Shown here one piece after another: positions 36,745 through 46,545 of a DNA stretch of 64,000 bases. The notes under the pieces were generated by a model. The model did not search any database, was not told the DNA's origin, and worked only from the letters and a program-made list of their open reading frames with translations. Where the stretch lies: NCBI GenBank assembly GCA_035530615.1, contig DATKUL010000002.1:248001-312000 (forward strand), given 5' to 3'. The stretch's first letter is position 1, and the number at the start of each line of letters is the position of its first letter. The DNA is from Candidatus Paceibacterota bacterium. Its GTDB lineage: Bacteria > Actinomycetota > Actinomycetes > Nanopelagicales > Nanopelagicaceae. Position numbers and translations under genes: made by a program.

Positions 36745-37928
36745 GAGACACGCCCAAATTTGGACGCTACAGAAAGTCGGTGTTTCACTTCAGTCAAACT
36801 CGCATTTGTGCGTTGGTTTCTGCTCAAGGATGCTTGAAGCACGATTGCGGTAGCACCGAGCGCCCATTTAGCATCATCCCAGGGGTCCACTTCGATATCG
36901 AATTTATTCATGGTTGAAACCACATGCTCGTCGAGTGCCGCTTTGAATGGTTTTTCCCAGAGATCCCAACCTTCTACGCCTTCACCACTGATGAGAATGA
37001 GTTCGGGGCCAAAGACATTTAGAACATTTGCGAGCGCAGTTCCTAGTAACTCTGCTGGTCTCTTGAAAAGTTGGTTTGCAATCTTTTGGTCGTTCCGTGC
37101 TACTTCCCAAACTTTTGACATAGGTGCGGAGGCTGCGACAAATCCCGCCTTAACGGCCGCTTTGTGAATTGCAGGACCGGAGGCGATAGTTTCAAGACAA
37201 CCGCGCTTGCCACACTCACACAATTCGCCACCGTTGACGGCATTTACGTGACCGAATTCGCCGGCGCCATAAGAACCTGCATACAGCTCACCATTGATGA
37301 CGAGCCCCATTCCGATACCGCGACCGAGCGTGATCGTGATGAAGTTGCTGACATCGCGACCATGGCCGTAAAGGCTCTCCGCGACTGCAAGAGTATTGAC
37401 ATCGTTCTCAAGAAGAACGGGAGTATTGAGTGCATCCGAAATTTGCTTGCCAACGTTCTCTTGGCTCCAACCCAACATGGCAGAATCAGCGGTACCTGAA
37501 TCCAGGGGAGATACAACACCTGGTATTCCGATACCGATACCTAGCAACTGGCCTTTGATTTTTCGAGTGTGCTTCTTTAATAGCGTGACCAGTTCCTTCA
37601 CCGCTTCGTCGCCGCGCGAACTAAAGGGCTCTTCAAAACCCCACAAGACTTCGGATTGGAGGTTGACGCAGACGCCGACCGCGTGGTTATCGGCCAACTT
37701 GACCCCAAGGACCTGTCCGGCGTTGGCAACCAATCCCAACAGGGTGGCCGGCCGACCACCCGTGGAAGGGGATTGCTTTACTTCAGTGATGAGTCCCTTG
37801 TCGAAGAGGTACTTAGTGGCCTGCGTCAGAGTCGGCCCGCTCAGGCCAAGATCCCGAGCGAGTTGAGCCCGAGATACAGGCCCATATGTAGCGATCGCGC
37901 GGAGGACTTCATTCGTACTATCTCTCAT
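36741..37928 (-). CDS. ROK-family repressor of the sugar operon
   Basis: A 395-residue ROK protein: N-terminal winged helix (about 1-65, VSRAQLARDLGLSGPTLTQ) followed by the sugar-kinase-like ROK domain with the zinc-binding CECGKRGCLETIAS motif (about 235-250). It probably senses an intracellular sugar and represses its own operon, of which it is the first gene. AGGATGAGG precedes the ATG. An inverted repeat 21-49 bases upstream is its likely operator. Confidence 0.9.
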   Translation of the reverse strand: MRDSTNEVLRAIATYGPVSRAQLARDLGLSGPTLTQATKYLFDKGLITEVKQSPSTGGRPATLLGLVANAGQVLGVKLADNHAVGVCVNLQSEVLWGFEEPFSSRGDEAVKELVTLLKKHTRKIKGQLLGIGIGIPGVVSPLDSGTADSAMLGWSQENVGKQISDALNTPVLLENDVNTLAVAESLYGHGRDVSNFITITLGRGIGMGLVINGELYAGSYGAGEFGHVNAVNGGELCECGKRGCLETIASGPAIHKAAVKAGFVAASAPMSKVWEVARNDQKIANQLFKRPAELLGTALANVLNVFGPELILISGEGVEGWDLWEKPFKAALDEHVVSTMNKFDIEVDPWDDAKWALGATAIVLQASLSRNQRTNASLTEVKHRLSVASKFGRVS

Positions 37929-37948
37929 GTCCTCATCCTCTGGTTGCC

Positions 37949-37977
37949 ACTTACTTTCTTAACTAACTTTAGTAAGT
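37949..37977. promoter_or_regulatory. Likely ROK operator/promoter
   Basis: Inverted repeat ACTTACT-N15-AGTAAGT in front of the ROK gene. A TAAAGT -10 candidate (37966-37971, minus strand) lies inside it, so binding would block transcription. Confidence 0.55.
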
Positions 37978-38101
37978 CGATGAGTGGAGAGTAGATCGTT
38001 CTGCGAATCAAATGCAAGGGTTTTCTCAAAGTATTTATGGCGTGTCGATATTGGGCTAAGTCACGCTCAAATCCGCCCCCACTCTGGGCGTGTCGCACCT
38101 T

Positions 38102-38124
38102 TCGAACAGGTGTTCGGATACGCT
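38102..38124 (+). promoter_or_regulatory. LexA (SOS) box and recA -10 element
   Basis: TCGAACAGGTGTTCGG (38102-38117) matches the actinobacterial SOS box TCGAAC-N4-GTTCGA with one mismatch. TACGCT at 38119-38124 follows directly and fits the -10 consensus TANNNT, so LexA would cover the promoter. Confidence 0.8.
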
Positions 38125-38260
38125 TCTTCTACCCAACCAGAGCGGTTTCCACGGCGCAGGCACGAAGCCTGTTCCCACGTCAGTGGCCTTCCGTACCTTC
38201 TGGACCGTACCTTCGTCAGGCATGGACACATGCAATGACGTTTAGTTGAAAGGAAAAAGA
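38125..38260 (+). other. recA leader region
   Basis: About 130 bases between the SOS promoter and the recA start, with a small hairpin CAGGC-N5-GCCTG (38157-38171). Short open frames here cross the promoter and show no ribosome site, so they are not taken as genes. Confidence 0.4.
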
Positions 38261-39322
38261 GTGGCTACAGAGAAGCAGAACAATGATCGTTCTAAAGCCC
38301 TAGATACAGCCCTTGCCCAGATTGAACGTCAATTCGGAAAAGGCGCGGTCATGAAGATGGGAGAGCGGGGAACAATTGCGGTTGAAGTAATTCCTACCGG
38401 CTCTATCAGTTTGGATATTGCCCTTGGAATTGGCGGCCTCCCACGCGGTCGAATCGTTGAAATCTATGGTCCTGAGTCATCAGGTAAAACAACCCTCGCA
38501 CTTCACGCCATCGCCAATGCGCAAAAGGCGGGCGGAATCGCAGCCTTTATCGATGCAGAACATGCCTTTGATGCAGAGTACGCAAAGAAACTCGGCGTTG
38601 ATATTGACGCACTTCTTGTCTCGCAGCCTGATACAGGCGAGCAAGCACTAGAAATTATGGATATGTTGATCCGTTCCGGCGCCCTCGATATTGTCGTCGT
38701 TGACTCGGTTGCAGCCCTTGTTCCGCGTGCGGAAATTGAAGGCGAAATGGGCGATTCTCACATGGGGTTGCAGGCACGATTGATGTCGCAAGCACTTCGC
38801 AAGATCACGGGAGCACTTCACCAGTCAAAGACAACTGCAATTTTCATCAACCAATTACGTGAGAAAATTGGTGTCTTCTTTGGTTCTCCAGAGACAACTA
38901 CTGGTGGAAAGGCGCTTAAGTTTTACGCATCAATCCGCCTGGATATCAGGCGGATCGAGACCCTTAAAGATGGACAAGAAGCTGTCGGCAACCGAACTCG
39001 TGTGAAGGTTGTCAAAAACAAGATGGCTCCGCCATTTAAGCAAGCAGAGTTCGACATTCTCTATGGTGTTGGAATATCACGGGAAGGCTCACTTCTCGAT
39101 ATCGGTGTTGATATTGGACTGGTCAAAAAGTCTGGTTCTTGGTACACCTATGAAGGCGACCAACTAGGTCAAGGAAAGGAAAATTCGCGTAATTTCCTTC
39201 TTGATAATCCAGATCTCGCCAACGATATTGAGAGCAAGATCCGCATCCATTTTGCACCAACGCCCGTAGACCCTGATTTGGTTGCCGCAGTAAATGAAGC
39301 CACCGCAGAGGTTGATTTCTAA
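38261..39322 (+). CDS. recA: Recombinase RecA
   Basis: A 353-residue RecA: strand exchange in recombinational repair and co-protease for LexA cleavage. Walker A is GPESSGKTT (about 62-70); other signatures are [10 protein letters not shown] and [21 protein letters not shown]-type loop regions. The GTG at 38261 is chosen because GAAAGGAAA lies just upstream; a TTG 15 bases earlier would overlap this site. No intein is present. It is SOS-controlled through the upstream LexA box. Confidence 0.97.
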   Translation: MATEKQNNDRSKALDTALAQIERQFGKGAVMKMGERGTIAVEVIPTGSISLDIALGIGGLPRGRIVEIYGPESSGKTTLALHAIANAQKAGGIAAFIDAEHAFDAEYAKKLGVDIDALLVSQPDTGEQALEIMDMLIRSGALDIVVVDSVAALVPRAEIEGEMGDSHMGLQARLMSQALRKITGALHQSKTTAIFINQLREKIGVFFGSPETTTGGKALKFYASIRLDIRRIETLKDGQEAVGNRTRVKVVKNKMAPPFKQAEFDILYGVGISREGSLLDIGVDIGLVKKSGSWYTYEGDQLGQGKENSRNFLLDNPDLANDIESKIRIHFAPTPVDPDLVAAVNEATAEVDF

Positions 39323-39351
39323 TTTCACTCATTTCGCAGAGAGTGGAAGTG

Positions 39352-39819
39352 ATGCAAGACTCGGACCCTTACTCATTGGCCCAGACGATTGCCCTAGTGG
39401 CACTCGCCCCGCGAGCCAAGAGTAGGGGCGAGCTCTTCGCCCATCTTAAAAAGCGCGGCATAGCCGAAGATGTTGCCAACGCGGTCCTTTATAGACTGCA
39501 AGAGCAAGGCTTCGTCAACGATGAGGAATTTGCGCGAGCCTGGGTCGAATCACGACAGAGAACTAAGAAACTCTCTAAGCGCGTCATCGCCAGCGAGTTG
39601 CGGGGTAAAGGCGTTGAGGATGAAATCATTATCACCGTCACATCCGAAATCGATGATCGTCTTGAATACTCCATTGCTTTGGACCTGGCTCTGCGCAAAT
39701 TCAGACCAATTTCTCATTTAGATTCAGAGCTTATTCGGCGTCGAATTCATGGCGCTCTAGCCCGCAGAGGGTTCTCTATGAGCCTTATCAACGAGGTTAT
39801 GCGCGAAATCGGCATATAA
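39352..39819 (+). CDS. recX: RecA regulator RecX
   Basis: A 155-residue helical protein of three-helix repeats ([22 protein letters not shown] at the N-terminus is typical). RecX binds and limits RecA filaments. It lies about 30 bases after recA, as usual in actinobacteria. The ATG at 39352 has AGAGAG 8 bases upstream; a GTG at 39343 is an alternative. Confidence 0.9.
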   Translation: MQDSDPYSLAQTIALVALAPRAKSRGELFAHLKKRGIAEDVANAVLYRLQEQGFVNDEEFARAWVESRQRTKKLSKRVIASELRGKGVEDEIIITVTSEIDDRLEYSIALDLALRKFRPISHLDSELIRRRIHGALARRGFSMSLINEVMREIGI

Positions 39820-39841
39820 AGAGCACCACTACGATTGGCAC

Positions 39842-41269
39842 ATGACCCGCACATACAGCGTTGAGACATACGGCTGCCAGATGAATGTGCATGATTCAGA
39901 GCGAATTTCGGGACTTCTGGATGAAGCCGGATTTATCCCAGTCAGCCCGGGTGAGCAGGCAGATGTCGTGGTATTTAACACCTGTGCGGTTCGCGAAAAT
40001 GCCGACAACAAACTTTATGGGAATCTTAGTTTTCTCGCACCCATCAAGAAAGCCAATCCTGCCATGCAAATTGCCGTGGGCGGATGTCTGGCTCAGAAAG
40101 ACCAAGCAACAATTCTAAAGAAGGCACCGTATGTTGACGTCGTTTTTGGGACGCATAACGTTGGTTCCCTGCCAGTCTTGCTGGAGCGCGCGCGGATTGA
40201 AGAAGAGTCGCAGATTGAAATTTTGGAGGCTCTAGAGCATTTCCCATCGACGCTGCCGGCGCGCAGATTTTCGGCATTTTCCGCCTGGGTTTCAGTATCT
40301 GTGGGCTGTAATAACACCTGCACATTTTGCATAGTCCCGACTCTGCGAGGAATTGAGAAAGATCGCGAACCAGGCGACATCATGAAAGAAGTGCGCGCTC
40401 TCGTCGAAGCGGGAGTGATGGAAATTACCCTTCTAGGGCAGAACGTCAACGCATATGGCGTTGATTTCGGTGACCGAGAAGCATTTGCCAAGTTGATCCG
40501 TGAGTGTGGGCGAGTAGATGGGCTGGAGCGGGTTCGATTTATGTCTCCGCATCCGCGCGACTTTACCGACGATGTCATTGAGGCCATGGCGGAAACTCCC
40601 AATGCCATGCCTCACCTTCATATGCCCCTGCAATCTGGATCTAATCGAGTACTTGCACAGATGCGCCGTTCGTACCGGACTGACCGATATTTGGGAATTA
40701 TCGAACGGGTGCGAAAGGCGATTCCGCACTCACAAATAACGACAGACATCATCGTCGGATTTCCTGGAGAGAGCGAAGCGGATTTTCAGGCAACATTGGA
40801 TTTGTGTACGCAGGCTCGGTTTAGCGCCGCTTACACCTATCAATACTCAAAGCGACCAGGCACTCCCGCTGCCAGCATGCCGGATCAAGTGGCACCCGAG
40901 GTAGTAGGGGAGCGTTACACGCGCTTGCACGCTCACCAAGAAGCGATCTCACTTTCGGTCAATAGGGAAGCCATCGGGATGACGATGCACGTTTTGGTAA
41001 CCGAGCACGAAGGACGACGAGACGCGGAGAGAGCACGAATGTCAGGCCGAACAGAGGACTTCCGTCTAGCTCATTTTAGTTTTGACGCGGCGAATATTGC
41101 TCGCCCCGGTGATGTCGTCACGGTGAAAATAAGTGATGCGGCACCACATTTCCTCTCTGGCCAGGGTGGAGACGTCCGACGTACGCGCGGAGGCGATGCG
41201 CACCAACTACGCACGGAAGAACGCACACGGGATCCTCTTCTATTAGGAATGCCGCAATTGCGATCATGA
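39842..41269 (+). CDS. miaB: tRNA-2-methylthio-N6-dimethylallyladenosine synthase MiaB
   Basis: A 475-residue radical SAM methylthiotransferase acting on A37 of tRNAs after MiaA. N-terminal cluster cysteines are C12, C48 and C82; the radical SAM cysteines are C156/C160/C163 (CNNTCTFC); a TRAM domain follows. TACGAT (39830-39835) 6 bases before the ATG indicates a leaderless start. Its stop overlaps miaA by 4 bases, linking two successive steps of one pathway. Confidence 0.95.
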   Translation: MTRTYSVETYGCQMNVHDSERISGLLDEAGFIPVSPGEQADVVVFNTCAVRENADNKLYGNLSFLAPIKKANPAMQIAVGGCLAQKDQATILKKAPYVDVVFGTHNVGSLPVLLERARIEEESQIEILEALEHFPSTLPARRFSAFSAWVSVSVGCNNTCTFCIVPTLRGIEKDREPGDIMKEVRALVEAGVMEITLLGQNVNAYGVDFGDREAFAKLIRECGRVDGLERVRFMSPHPRDFTDDVIEAMAETPNAMPHLHMPLQSGSNRVLAQMRRSYRTDRYLGIIERVRKAIPHSQITTDIIVGFPGESEADFQATLDLCTQARFSAAYTYQYSKRPGTPAASMPDQVAPEVVGERYTRLHAHQEAISLSVNREAIGMTMHVLVTEHEGRRDAERARMSGRTEDFRLAHFSFDAANIARPGDVVTVKISDAAPHFLSGQGGDVRRTRGGDAHQLRTEERTRDPLLLGMPQLRS

Positions 41270-42168
41270 GCCTGGTCGTAATATGTGGTACAACCGCAAC
41301 TGGAAAGAGTGATTTAGCAATCTCCCTGGCGCAGGAGATAAATGCGGAAATTATTAATGCAGACTCGATGCAGTTGTATCGAGGCATGGATATTGGCACT
41401 GCCAAACTCACACTGGAAGAGCGTAAGAACATCCCGCACCACTTGCTTGACGTTCTTGATGTGAGGGAGGATGCGAGCGTTGCCTGGTACCAATCGAGAG
41501 CACGCGAACTCATTGAAGAAATTGATTCGCGAGGAAAGAACGTAGTTGTAGTCGGTGGCACTGGGCTGTATATCAAGGCGATTCTCGATGAATTGAATTT
41601 TCCCGATACGGATCCTGACGTGCGCGCATCGCTCAACAAAATGGCGGAGCAGATAGGTGAGCGGGCGATGCATGAGCGACTGCAAAAACTCGATCCGGCG
41701 GCCGCTCTTGCGATCGATTCACGGAATCTACGAAGGGTGATTAGGGCTCTAGAAGTTATCGAAATCACGGGCAAGCCGTTTACAGCAAACCTTCCCCGGA
41801 AAGAGAGCACTCGCTATCCCAATGCTTTGCAGTTCGGATTGGTCATGGATCGAGAAAAACTAGACGAACGAATCAGCCAGCGGGTCGATCTGATGTGGGA
41901 AAGGGGCTTAGTCGAGGAGACTGACCGCCTGGTGGAGCGCGGGATGCGAAAAGGACGCACCGCTCAGTTAGCTCTGGGATACGCCCAGATTCTCAAGTTT
42001 CGCGATGGCCTCATGTCCGAGACGGAAGCGAAAGAAGATACGAAGCGGGCAACCCGCCAATACGCGCGCAGGCAGGAGACCTGGTTTTCAAGAGATGAGC
42101 GAATTCAATGGATTTCGCCCGCAGAGCCACGTTTGGAGCGAATTGCGAAGCAATTGAGAGGAAATTGA
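41266..42168 (+). CDS. miaA: tRNA dimethylallyltransferase MiaA
   Basis: A 300-residue enzyme that transfers a dimethylallyl group to A37 of tRNAs reading UNN codons. The P-loop GTTATGKS (8-15) and the [15 protein letters not shown] segment (about 34-48) are diagnostic. It is translationally coupled to miaB. Confidence 0.95.
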   Translation: MSLVVICGTTATGKSDLAISLAQEINAEIINADSMQLYRGMDIGTAKLTLEERKNIPHHLLDVLDVREDASVAWYQSRARELIEEIDSRGKNVVVVGGTGLYIKAILDELNFPDTDPDVRASLNKMAEQIGERAMHERLQKLDPAAALAIDSRNLRRVIRALEVIEITGKPFTANLPRKESTRYPNALQFGLVMDREKLDERISQRVDLMWERGLVEETDRLVERGMRKGRTAQLALGYAQILKFRDGLMSETEAKEDTKRATRQYARRQETWFSRDERIQWISPAEPRLERIAKQLRGN

Positions 42169-42211
42169 GAGCGCACGAGTCCAACCCAAACGGTTAAACT
42201 TCTCGGTAGAG

Positions 42212-43051
42212 ATGAGTACACCAATGAAAGTTTTAGCCACTTACGGCCACGGTACCGAGAATGATTTCGTCATAATTTTTGATCCTGATGAGAAGATCGT
42301 CATAACTTCTGAAGTCACAGCCGCTCTCTGCAATCGAGAGAGTGGCATTGGTGCCGATGGATTGATCCGCATTGCTAAACGCGATGGAAAATGGTTTATG
42401 GATTATCGAAATGCGGACGGCTCGATAGCGGAGATGTGCGGCAACGGTATTCGTGTGATGGCACGCTATTTAGTAGAAAATGGCCGCCAGAAAGAGGGAA
42501 TTTTCCCGATTGACACTCGAGATGGGCGCAAGCATCTTCGTGTACCGATGAGCGGAGATATCACTGTCAATATGGGCCAACTCATCCATGAAGATGAAGA
42601 TGTTACCGTCACAATCGGCAATCATTCCTGGGATGGTTACAACATCAGTATCGGAAACCCTCACGCCGTTGTCTTTGTTGACTCCGTAGCAGGCGTCGGT
42701 GATTTGAAAATAGCGCCAGTCGTTTCCCCTCCCGACGCATATCCAGAGGGCGTTAACGTTGAATTTGTTGAATTTGGCAGTGATCATGAACTTAAGATGC
42801 GAGTCTTTGAACGTGGTGTTGGTGAAACAAAGTCGTGCGGTACCGGCACGTGTGCCGTAGCCCTGGCGGCAAGTCTTAAGCGAGGCGAGAGGCTGCCCGC
42901 CAAGTGGGTTATCTACCCACCGGGAGGTCGACTTGAAGTAGAAATTGACGGCCATTCAAATGCGACATTGACAGGTCCAGCAGTGCTCATCAGCGAGCAC
43001 GACATCTCTAAGTACTTTGTCGATAATTCTTTGAAGGTGAGCAATGAGTAA
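42212..43051 (+). CDS. dapF: Diaminopimelate epimerase
   Basis: A 279-residue cofactor-independent racemase converting LL- to meso-diaminopimelate for lysine and peptidoglycan. The two catalytic cysteines are C76 (EMCGNGIR) and C209 (SCGTGTC). TAAACT at 42195-42200 may be the -10, giving a very short leader. Its last codons overlap hflX by 8 bases. Confidence 0.95.
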   Translation: MSTPMKVLATYGHGTENDFVIIFDPDEKIVITSEVTAALCNRESGIGADGLIRIAKRDGKWFMDYRNADGSIAEMCGNGIRVMARYLVENGRQKEGIFPIDTRDGRKHLRVPMSGDITVNMGQLIHEDEDVTVTIGNHSWDGYNISIGNPHAVVFVDSVAGVGDLKIAPVVSPPDAYPEGVNVEFVEFGSDHELKMRVFERGVGETKSCGTGTCAVALAASLKRGERLPAKWVIYPPGGRLEVEIDGHSNATLTGPAVLISEHDISKYFVDNSLKVSNE

Positions 43052-44492
43052 ACGCAAATTGGATTCGCAAGACGAGTTTGAGGCACTTCTTCGAGAGAGT
43101 GCTCGTACCGCAGCTGAATATGACTCGGCCGAAGAGGCGTCACAACCCGAACTCGAGCAACGTCAGGCGCTGCGTCGTGTAGCCGGTTTCTCGACTGAAC
43201 TGCAAGACATTTCTGAGGCCGAGTATCGCCAACTTCAATTGGAGCGAGTTGTACTCGTGGGAGTATGGACCGAAGGAAGCGCACAGATGGCTGAGAATTC
43301 GCTTGCCGAATTGAAGGCACTAGCCGAAACGGCAGGTTCAGAAGTACTTGAAGGATTAATTCAAAGACGTGATAAACCAGATCCTGCAACATATATTGGC
43401 TCTGGAAAAGTGACTGAACTTCGTCAAGTAGTGGTAGCAACAGGCGCAGATACTGTCATCTGCGACGGAGAACTCTCGCCTTCTCAGTTGAGGCAGTTGG
43501 AAGAGAAGTTAAAGGTCAAGGTCGTAGACAGAACTGCGCTTATCCTCGATATTTTCGCGCAGCATGCGAAGAGCAAAGAGGGCAAGGCTCAAGTGGAGCT
43601 GGCTCAAATGTCCTACCTGCTCCCACGCCTGCGAGGTTGGGGAGGTTCCCTTTCCCGACAGGTGGGCGGTCGTGCCGCTGGTGGTGCAGGTATCGGCGGT
43701 CGAGGTCCGGGTGAGACAAAGATTGAGACAGACCGTCGACGCATCCGCGATAAGATGTCGAAATTGCGTGGAGAACTCAAGGAGATGAAGGTCTCACGCG
43801 ACACTAAACGTCAAGAACGAAGGCGTCACCGCGTTCCATCCGTTGCAATCGCTGGTTATACCAACGCGGGAAAATCATCTCTGCTTAATGTGCTCACTAA
43901 TGCGGGAGTACTTGTGGAGAATGCACTTTTCGCGACATTGGATCCAACAGTTCGCCAATCGAAGACAAGTGACGGAAGAATTTACACACTGACTGACACA
44001 GTGGGATTTGTTCGCCATCTTCCTCATCAACTTGTCGATGCCTTCAAATCCACACTTGAAGAAGTGGCAGATGCCGATCTCATTGTGCATGTCGTGGATG
44101 GATCTCACCCAGATCCGTTTGAGCAGATTCGTGCAGTGCGTGAAGTCATCTCAGAAATCGGCGCATCCGACATCCCTGAGATCATCGCGATTAATAAGGT
44201 TGATGCAGCTGACCCATCCGTTGTTATGCATATTCTCCGCACTGAGCCCAATAGTTATGCCTTCTCTGCACGTACTGGATTTGGTCTGCCTGGCTTGCTC
44301 CTTGCGATTGAGAAGTCGCTGCCAATCCTTAGCGTGGAGATCAATGCCGTGGTCCCGTATGGACGGGGTGACTTGATTAGCGCGGTCCATCAGCGAGGTG
44401 AGATTTTGAGTGAGGAATATCTGCCGGAGGGGACGGCGATCCATGCTCGGGTGGACGCGGGCTTAGCCAAGGAAATCAACGAAGCTTTATAG
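43044..44492 (+). CDS. hflX: Ribosome-associated GTPase HflX
   Basis: A 482-residue GTPase that splits stalled ribosomes. An N-terminal HflX domain with a glycine-rich linker (GGRAAGGAGIGGRGPGE) precedes the G domain: G1 GYTNAGKSS (about 271-279), G3 DTVGF, G4 NKVD. It overlaps dapF, the usual actinobacterial arrangement. Confidence 0.95.
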   Translation: MSKRKLDSQDEFEALLRESARTAAEYDSAEEASQPELEQRQALRRVAGFSTELQDISEAEYRQLQLERVVLVGVWTEGSAQMAENSLAELKALAETAGSEVLEGLIQRRDKPDPATYIGSGKVTELRQVVVATGADTVICDGELSPSQLRQLEEKLKVKVVDRTALILDIFAQHAKSKEGKAQVELAQMSYLLPRLRGWGGSLSRQVGGRAAGGAGIGGRGPGETKIETDRRRIRDKMSKLRGELKEMKVSRDTKRQERRRHRVPSVAIAGYTNAGKSSLLNVLTNAGVLVENALFATLDPTVRQSKTSDGRIYTLTDTVGFVRHLPHQLVDAFKSTLEEVADADLIVHVVDGSHPDPFEQIRAVREVISEIGASDIPEIIAINKVDAADPSVVMHILRTEPNSYAFSARTGFGLPGLLLAIEKSLPILSVEINAVVPYGRGDLISAVHQRGEILSEEYLPEGTAIHARVDAGLAKEINEAL

Positions 44493-44721
44493 CCATTTAG
44501 TGAATTCGCAGGAAAATGACAGGTTTTTAAGCCTCTCCGGACCGTTCATAACTTGGCGTTGCGGCGATTTCACCCTATCTTTACCCCCCTGAGACCAATC
44601 TCCTAGGGAATAACCACGACACGCCGATGGTTGTACCAGCAGATTGGTGTTAAATGCGCGAATATGCGCGCGCTGGTAATTGCCAGACCGAAGAACTTCT
44701 ACAAGGAAGCGAGGGAAAGTA
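44493..44721 (+). other. Intergenic region with promoter of the DUF4193 gene
   Basis: TTGGCG (44553-44558), a 17-base spacer and TATCTT (44576-44581) form a good promoter, leaving a leader of about 130 bases. It includes GCGCG-N6-CGCGC (44656-44671). No RNA gene was recognised. Confidence 0.4.
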
Positions 44722-45018
44722 GTGGCAACTGACTATGACACCCCCAGAAAAACTGATGAAGAACTTCACGAAGAATCCCTCGAGGAGCTCAAGGCTCGCC
44801 GGGTCGACGCTCAATCGGGACAGGTCGATGTCGATGAGGCAGAAGCCGCCGAAACTCTTGAACTGCCGGGGGCAGATCTATCCGGTGAAGAGTTGTCGGT
44901 GCGCGTCGTGCCTAGGCAGGTAGATGAGTTTGCCTGTACGCGGTGTTTCTTGGTCCACCACATCACTCAATTGGCTAAGGGCGACGGCTCCACTGCGGTT
45001 TGCAAAGAGTGCGCTTAA
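44722..45018 (+). CDS. DUF4193 family zinc-ribbon-like protein
   Basis: A 98-residue conserved actinobacterial protein of unknown function. The N-terminus (ATDYDTPRKTDEEL, SLEELKARR) is the DUF4193 hallmark; the C-terminus has two CxxC knuckles (CTRC and CKEC) that probably bind zinc. The GTG at 44722 follows GAGGGAAAG. Its stop overlaps, tail to tail, the stop of the next gene by 4 bases. Confidence 0.88.
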   Translation: MATDYDTPRKTDEELHEESLEELKARRVDAQSGQVDVDEAEAAETLELPGADLSGEELSVRVVPRQVDEFACTRCFLVHHITQLAKGDGSTAVCKECA

Positions 45019-45473
45019 CGCTTATTTAGTACCTCTACTAAACCTTTAGCATTTCTGGCGCTAATCAACCAGTATGGCGTTGGGTCTCTAGGGTCCGCCA
45101 CGGTGATTTTGACGCCGTGCGGCTGCCAGAAGCGAATGGCTAGAAATGCAGCCGGATCCGCGTCTCGTCCTCGAGTCAGTCGCATCTGATCTACTGAGAG
45201 TTCTGTGGCATCTGCCAAATATGAGCGATCTATATGTGCCGACCCGATCCTCAATTCGCTCGAGGTCAGGTCAATTCTCATAATGAGTGCATTCCTAATA
45301 ATAAAGAGGAGCACGACTCCCATACCTAGTGTGATTACGCCTGCCGGATTATCGAAGGCGGCCCAGACCGAGAGGGCAACTGAGGCCAGTAGGAAGAAGA
45401 TAAAGGCGAGGAGCCATAGCGGGGGTTTAATAATTTGCGTGTAGTGGTCATTCTCTAGATTTCTCGCGTTCAC
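45015..45473 (-). CDS. DUF3093 family membrane protein
   Basis: A 152-residue conserved actinobacterial protein of unknown function with two N-terminal membrane spans (about 18-36 and 45-62) and a cytosolic domain ending in DPRDPTPYWLISARN, typical of DUF3093. TACCGT (45481-45486, minus strand) 7 bases before the GTG suggests a leaderless mRNA. Confidence 0.88.
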   Translation of the reverse strand: MNARNLENDHYTQIIKPPLWLLAFIFFLLASVALSVWAAFDNPAGVITLGMGVVLLFIIRNALIMRIDLTSSELRIGSAHIDRSYLADATELSVDQMRLTRGRDADPAAFLAIRFWQPHGVKITVADPRDPTPYWLISARNAKGLVEVLNKR

Positions 45474-45477
45474 GGGT

Positions 45478-45512
45478 CTGACGGTAGCGGATTTTCAAGT
45501 AACCTTGAGTGT
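45478..45512. promoter_or_regulatory. Divergent overlapping leaderless promoters (DUF3093 / thioesterase)
   Basis: TACCGT on the minus strand (45481-45486) and TAACCT on the plus strand (45500-45505), each 7 bases from its start codon. Only 39 bases separate the two start codons; the expected -35 of the plus promoter falls on the minus -10. Confidence 0.55.
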
Positions 45513-46097
45513 ATGAGCCGAGTTGCCAGCACTACTCCACCAGAAGGGGCGCAAGTTCCTTCGCGCCACGCTCAAGCGCCAGCAATTGGATCACAAATCC
45601 CCTCTCATTTTGGACATTGCTTCGGCTGCGGCGAACTTCATCCCACCGGACTTCATCTGGTTGCCCATGCGGGTCAAGGCGCAGATCTCACTGCCCAATT
45701 TACGGTGACCGAGGATCACCAAGGGGCTCCGGGTCTTGCTCACGGGGGAATACTTTCTCTCGCATTTGATGAAGCACTTGGAAAGTTGATGTGGCTCATC
45801 CGCTCTCCTGCAGTCACAGCTCGACTGGAAACAGATTTTCTACTTCCCGTGCCAATTGGTTCCACCCTCTACATCCGGGCCGAAATTACTGGTCAGATTA
45901 ATCGCAAGGTTTACACGAGCGCCGAGGGAAGACTGGGTTCACACGACGGCCCGATCGCGGTTAAAGCATCTGCCCTGTACGTAGTCGTGGGTATGAGCCA
46001 CTTTATGACGAATGCTCCAAAGGAGTATTTGGAATACATTTCAAAGCATCCAGAATTGATGGCATTTGTTGACCCCAATTTTGAGATCAATCCTTGA
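45513..46097 (+). CDS. PaaI-type hotdog thioesterase
   Basis: A 194-residue hotdog-fold protein with the CFGCG-x5-GL signature (HCFGCGELHPTGLHL), and the helix region APGLAHGGILSLAFDEALG. Such proteins hydrolyse acyl-CoA thioesters; the substrate is unknown. The leaderless -10 TAACCT lies 7 bases upstream. dut starts 7 bases after the stop. Confidence 0.85.
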   Translation: MSRVASTTPPEGAQVPSRHAQAPAIGSQIPSHFGHCFGCGELHPTGLHLVAHAGQGADLTAQFTVTEDHQGAPGLAHGGILSLAFDEALGKLMWLIRSPAVTARLETDFLLPVPIGSTLYIRAEITGQINRKVYTSAEGRLGSHDGPIAVKASALYVVVGMSHFMTNAPKEYLEYISKHPELMAFVDPNFEINP

Positions 46098-46104
46098 TGC
46101 TTTT

Positions 46105-46545
46105 ATGAGTGTCCAGGTACTTATAACCCGTTTGGATAAGGGAGTCCCGCTTCCGTCGTACTCAAAAGGTGGCGATGCTGGTGCGGATTTAGTCACGTGT
46201 GTTGATGTCAGGCTCGCTCCCGGAGAGCGCAAACTTGTGCCCACGGGAATATCGATTGCTCTTCCCGATGGATATGCGGCCTTTGTTCATCCGCGTTCGG
46301 GTTTGGCAATAAAGCATGGGGTCACGATGGTCAACGCTCCTGGTACGGTCGATGCGGGTTTTCGAGGCGAACTTCAAATAATTCTCATTAACCACGATCC
46401 AGAGTCAACGGTGATATTTTCTCGTGGGGACAGAATTGCCCAACTAGTCATTCAAAAAGTGGAGCGCGCAGAATTTATTGAAGTTGAAGAATTGCCCGGG
46501 TCCGGTCGCGGTGCAAATGGTTTTGGATCAACGGGGAGAAAATAA
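46105..46545 (+). CDS. dut: Deoxyuridine 5'-triphosphate nucleotidohydrolase
   Basis: A 146-residue trimeric dUTPase with the five motifs: AGADL, PRSGLAIKHG, GTVDAGFRGE, RIAQLVI and the C-terminal RGANGFGSTG. It removes dUTP and supplies dUMP, the substrate of ThyX at 19.6 kb. The ATG at 46105 is the first codon after the thioesterase gene that gives a standard N-terminus. Confidence 0.95.
   Translation: MSVQVLITRLDKGVPLPSYSKGGDAGADLVTCVDVRLAPGERKLVPTGISIALPDGYAAFVHPRSGLAIKHGVTMVNAPGTVDAGFRGELQIILINHDPESTVIFSRGDRIAQLVIQKVERAEFIEVEELPGSGRGANGFGSTGRK

Noticed and set aside
37984-38249. Two overlapping open frames upstream of recA
   Set aside because: They run through the LexA box and promoter, have no ribosome site and no recognisable product; the region is better read as promoter and leader.
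44656-44671. GCGCG/CGCGC hairpin upstream of DUF4193 as a riboswitch or small RNA
   Set aside because: The stem is only five pairs, with no conserved riboswitch core or terminator nearby.
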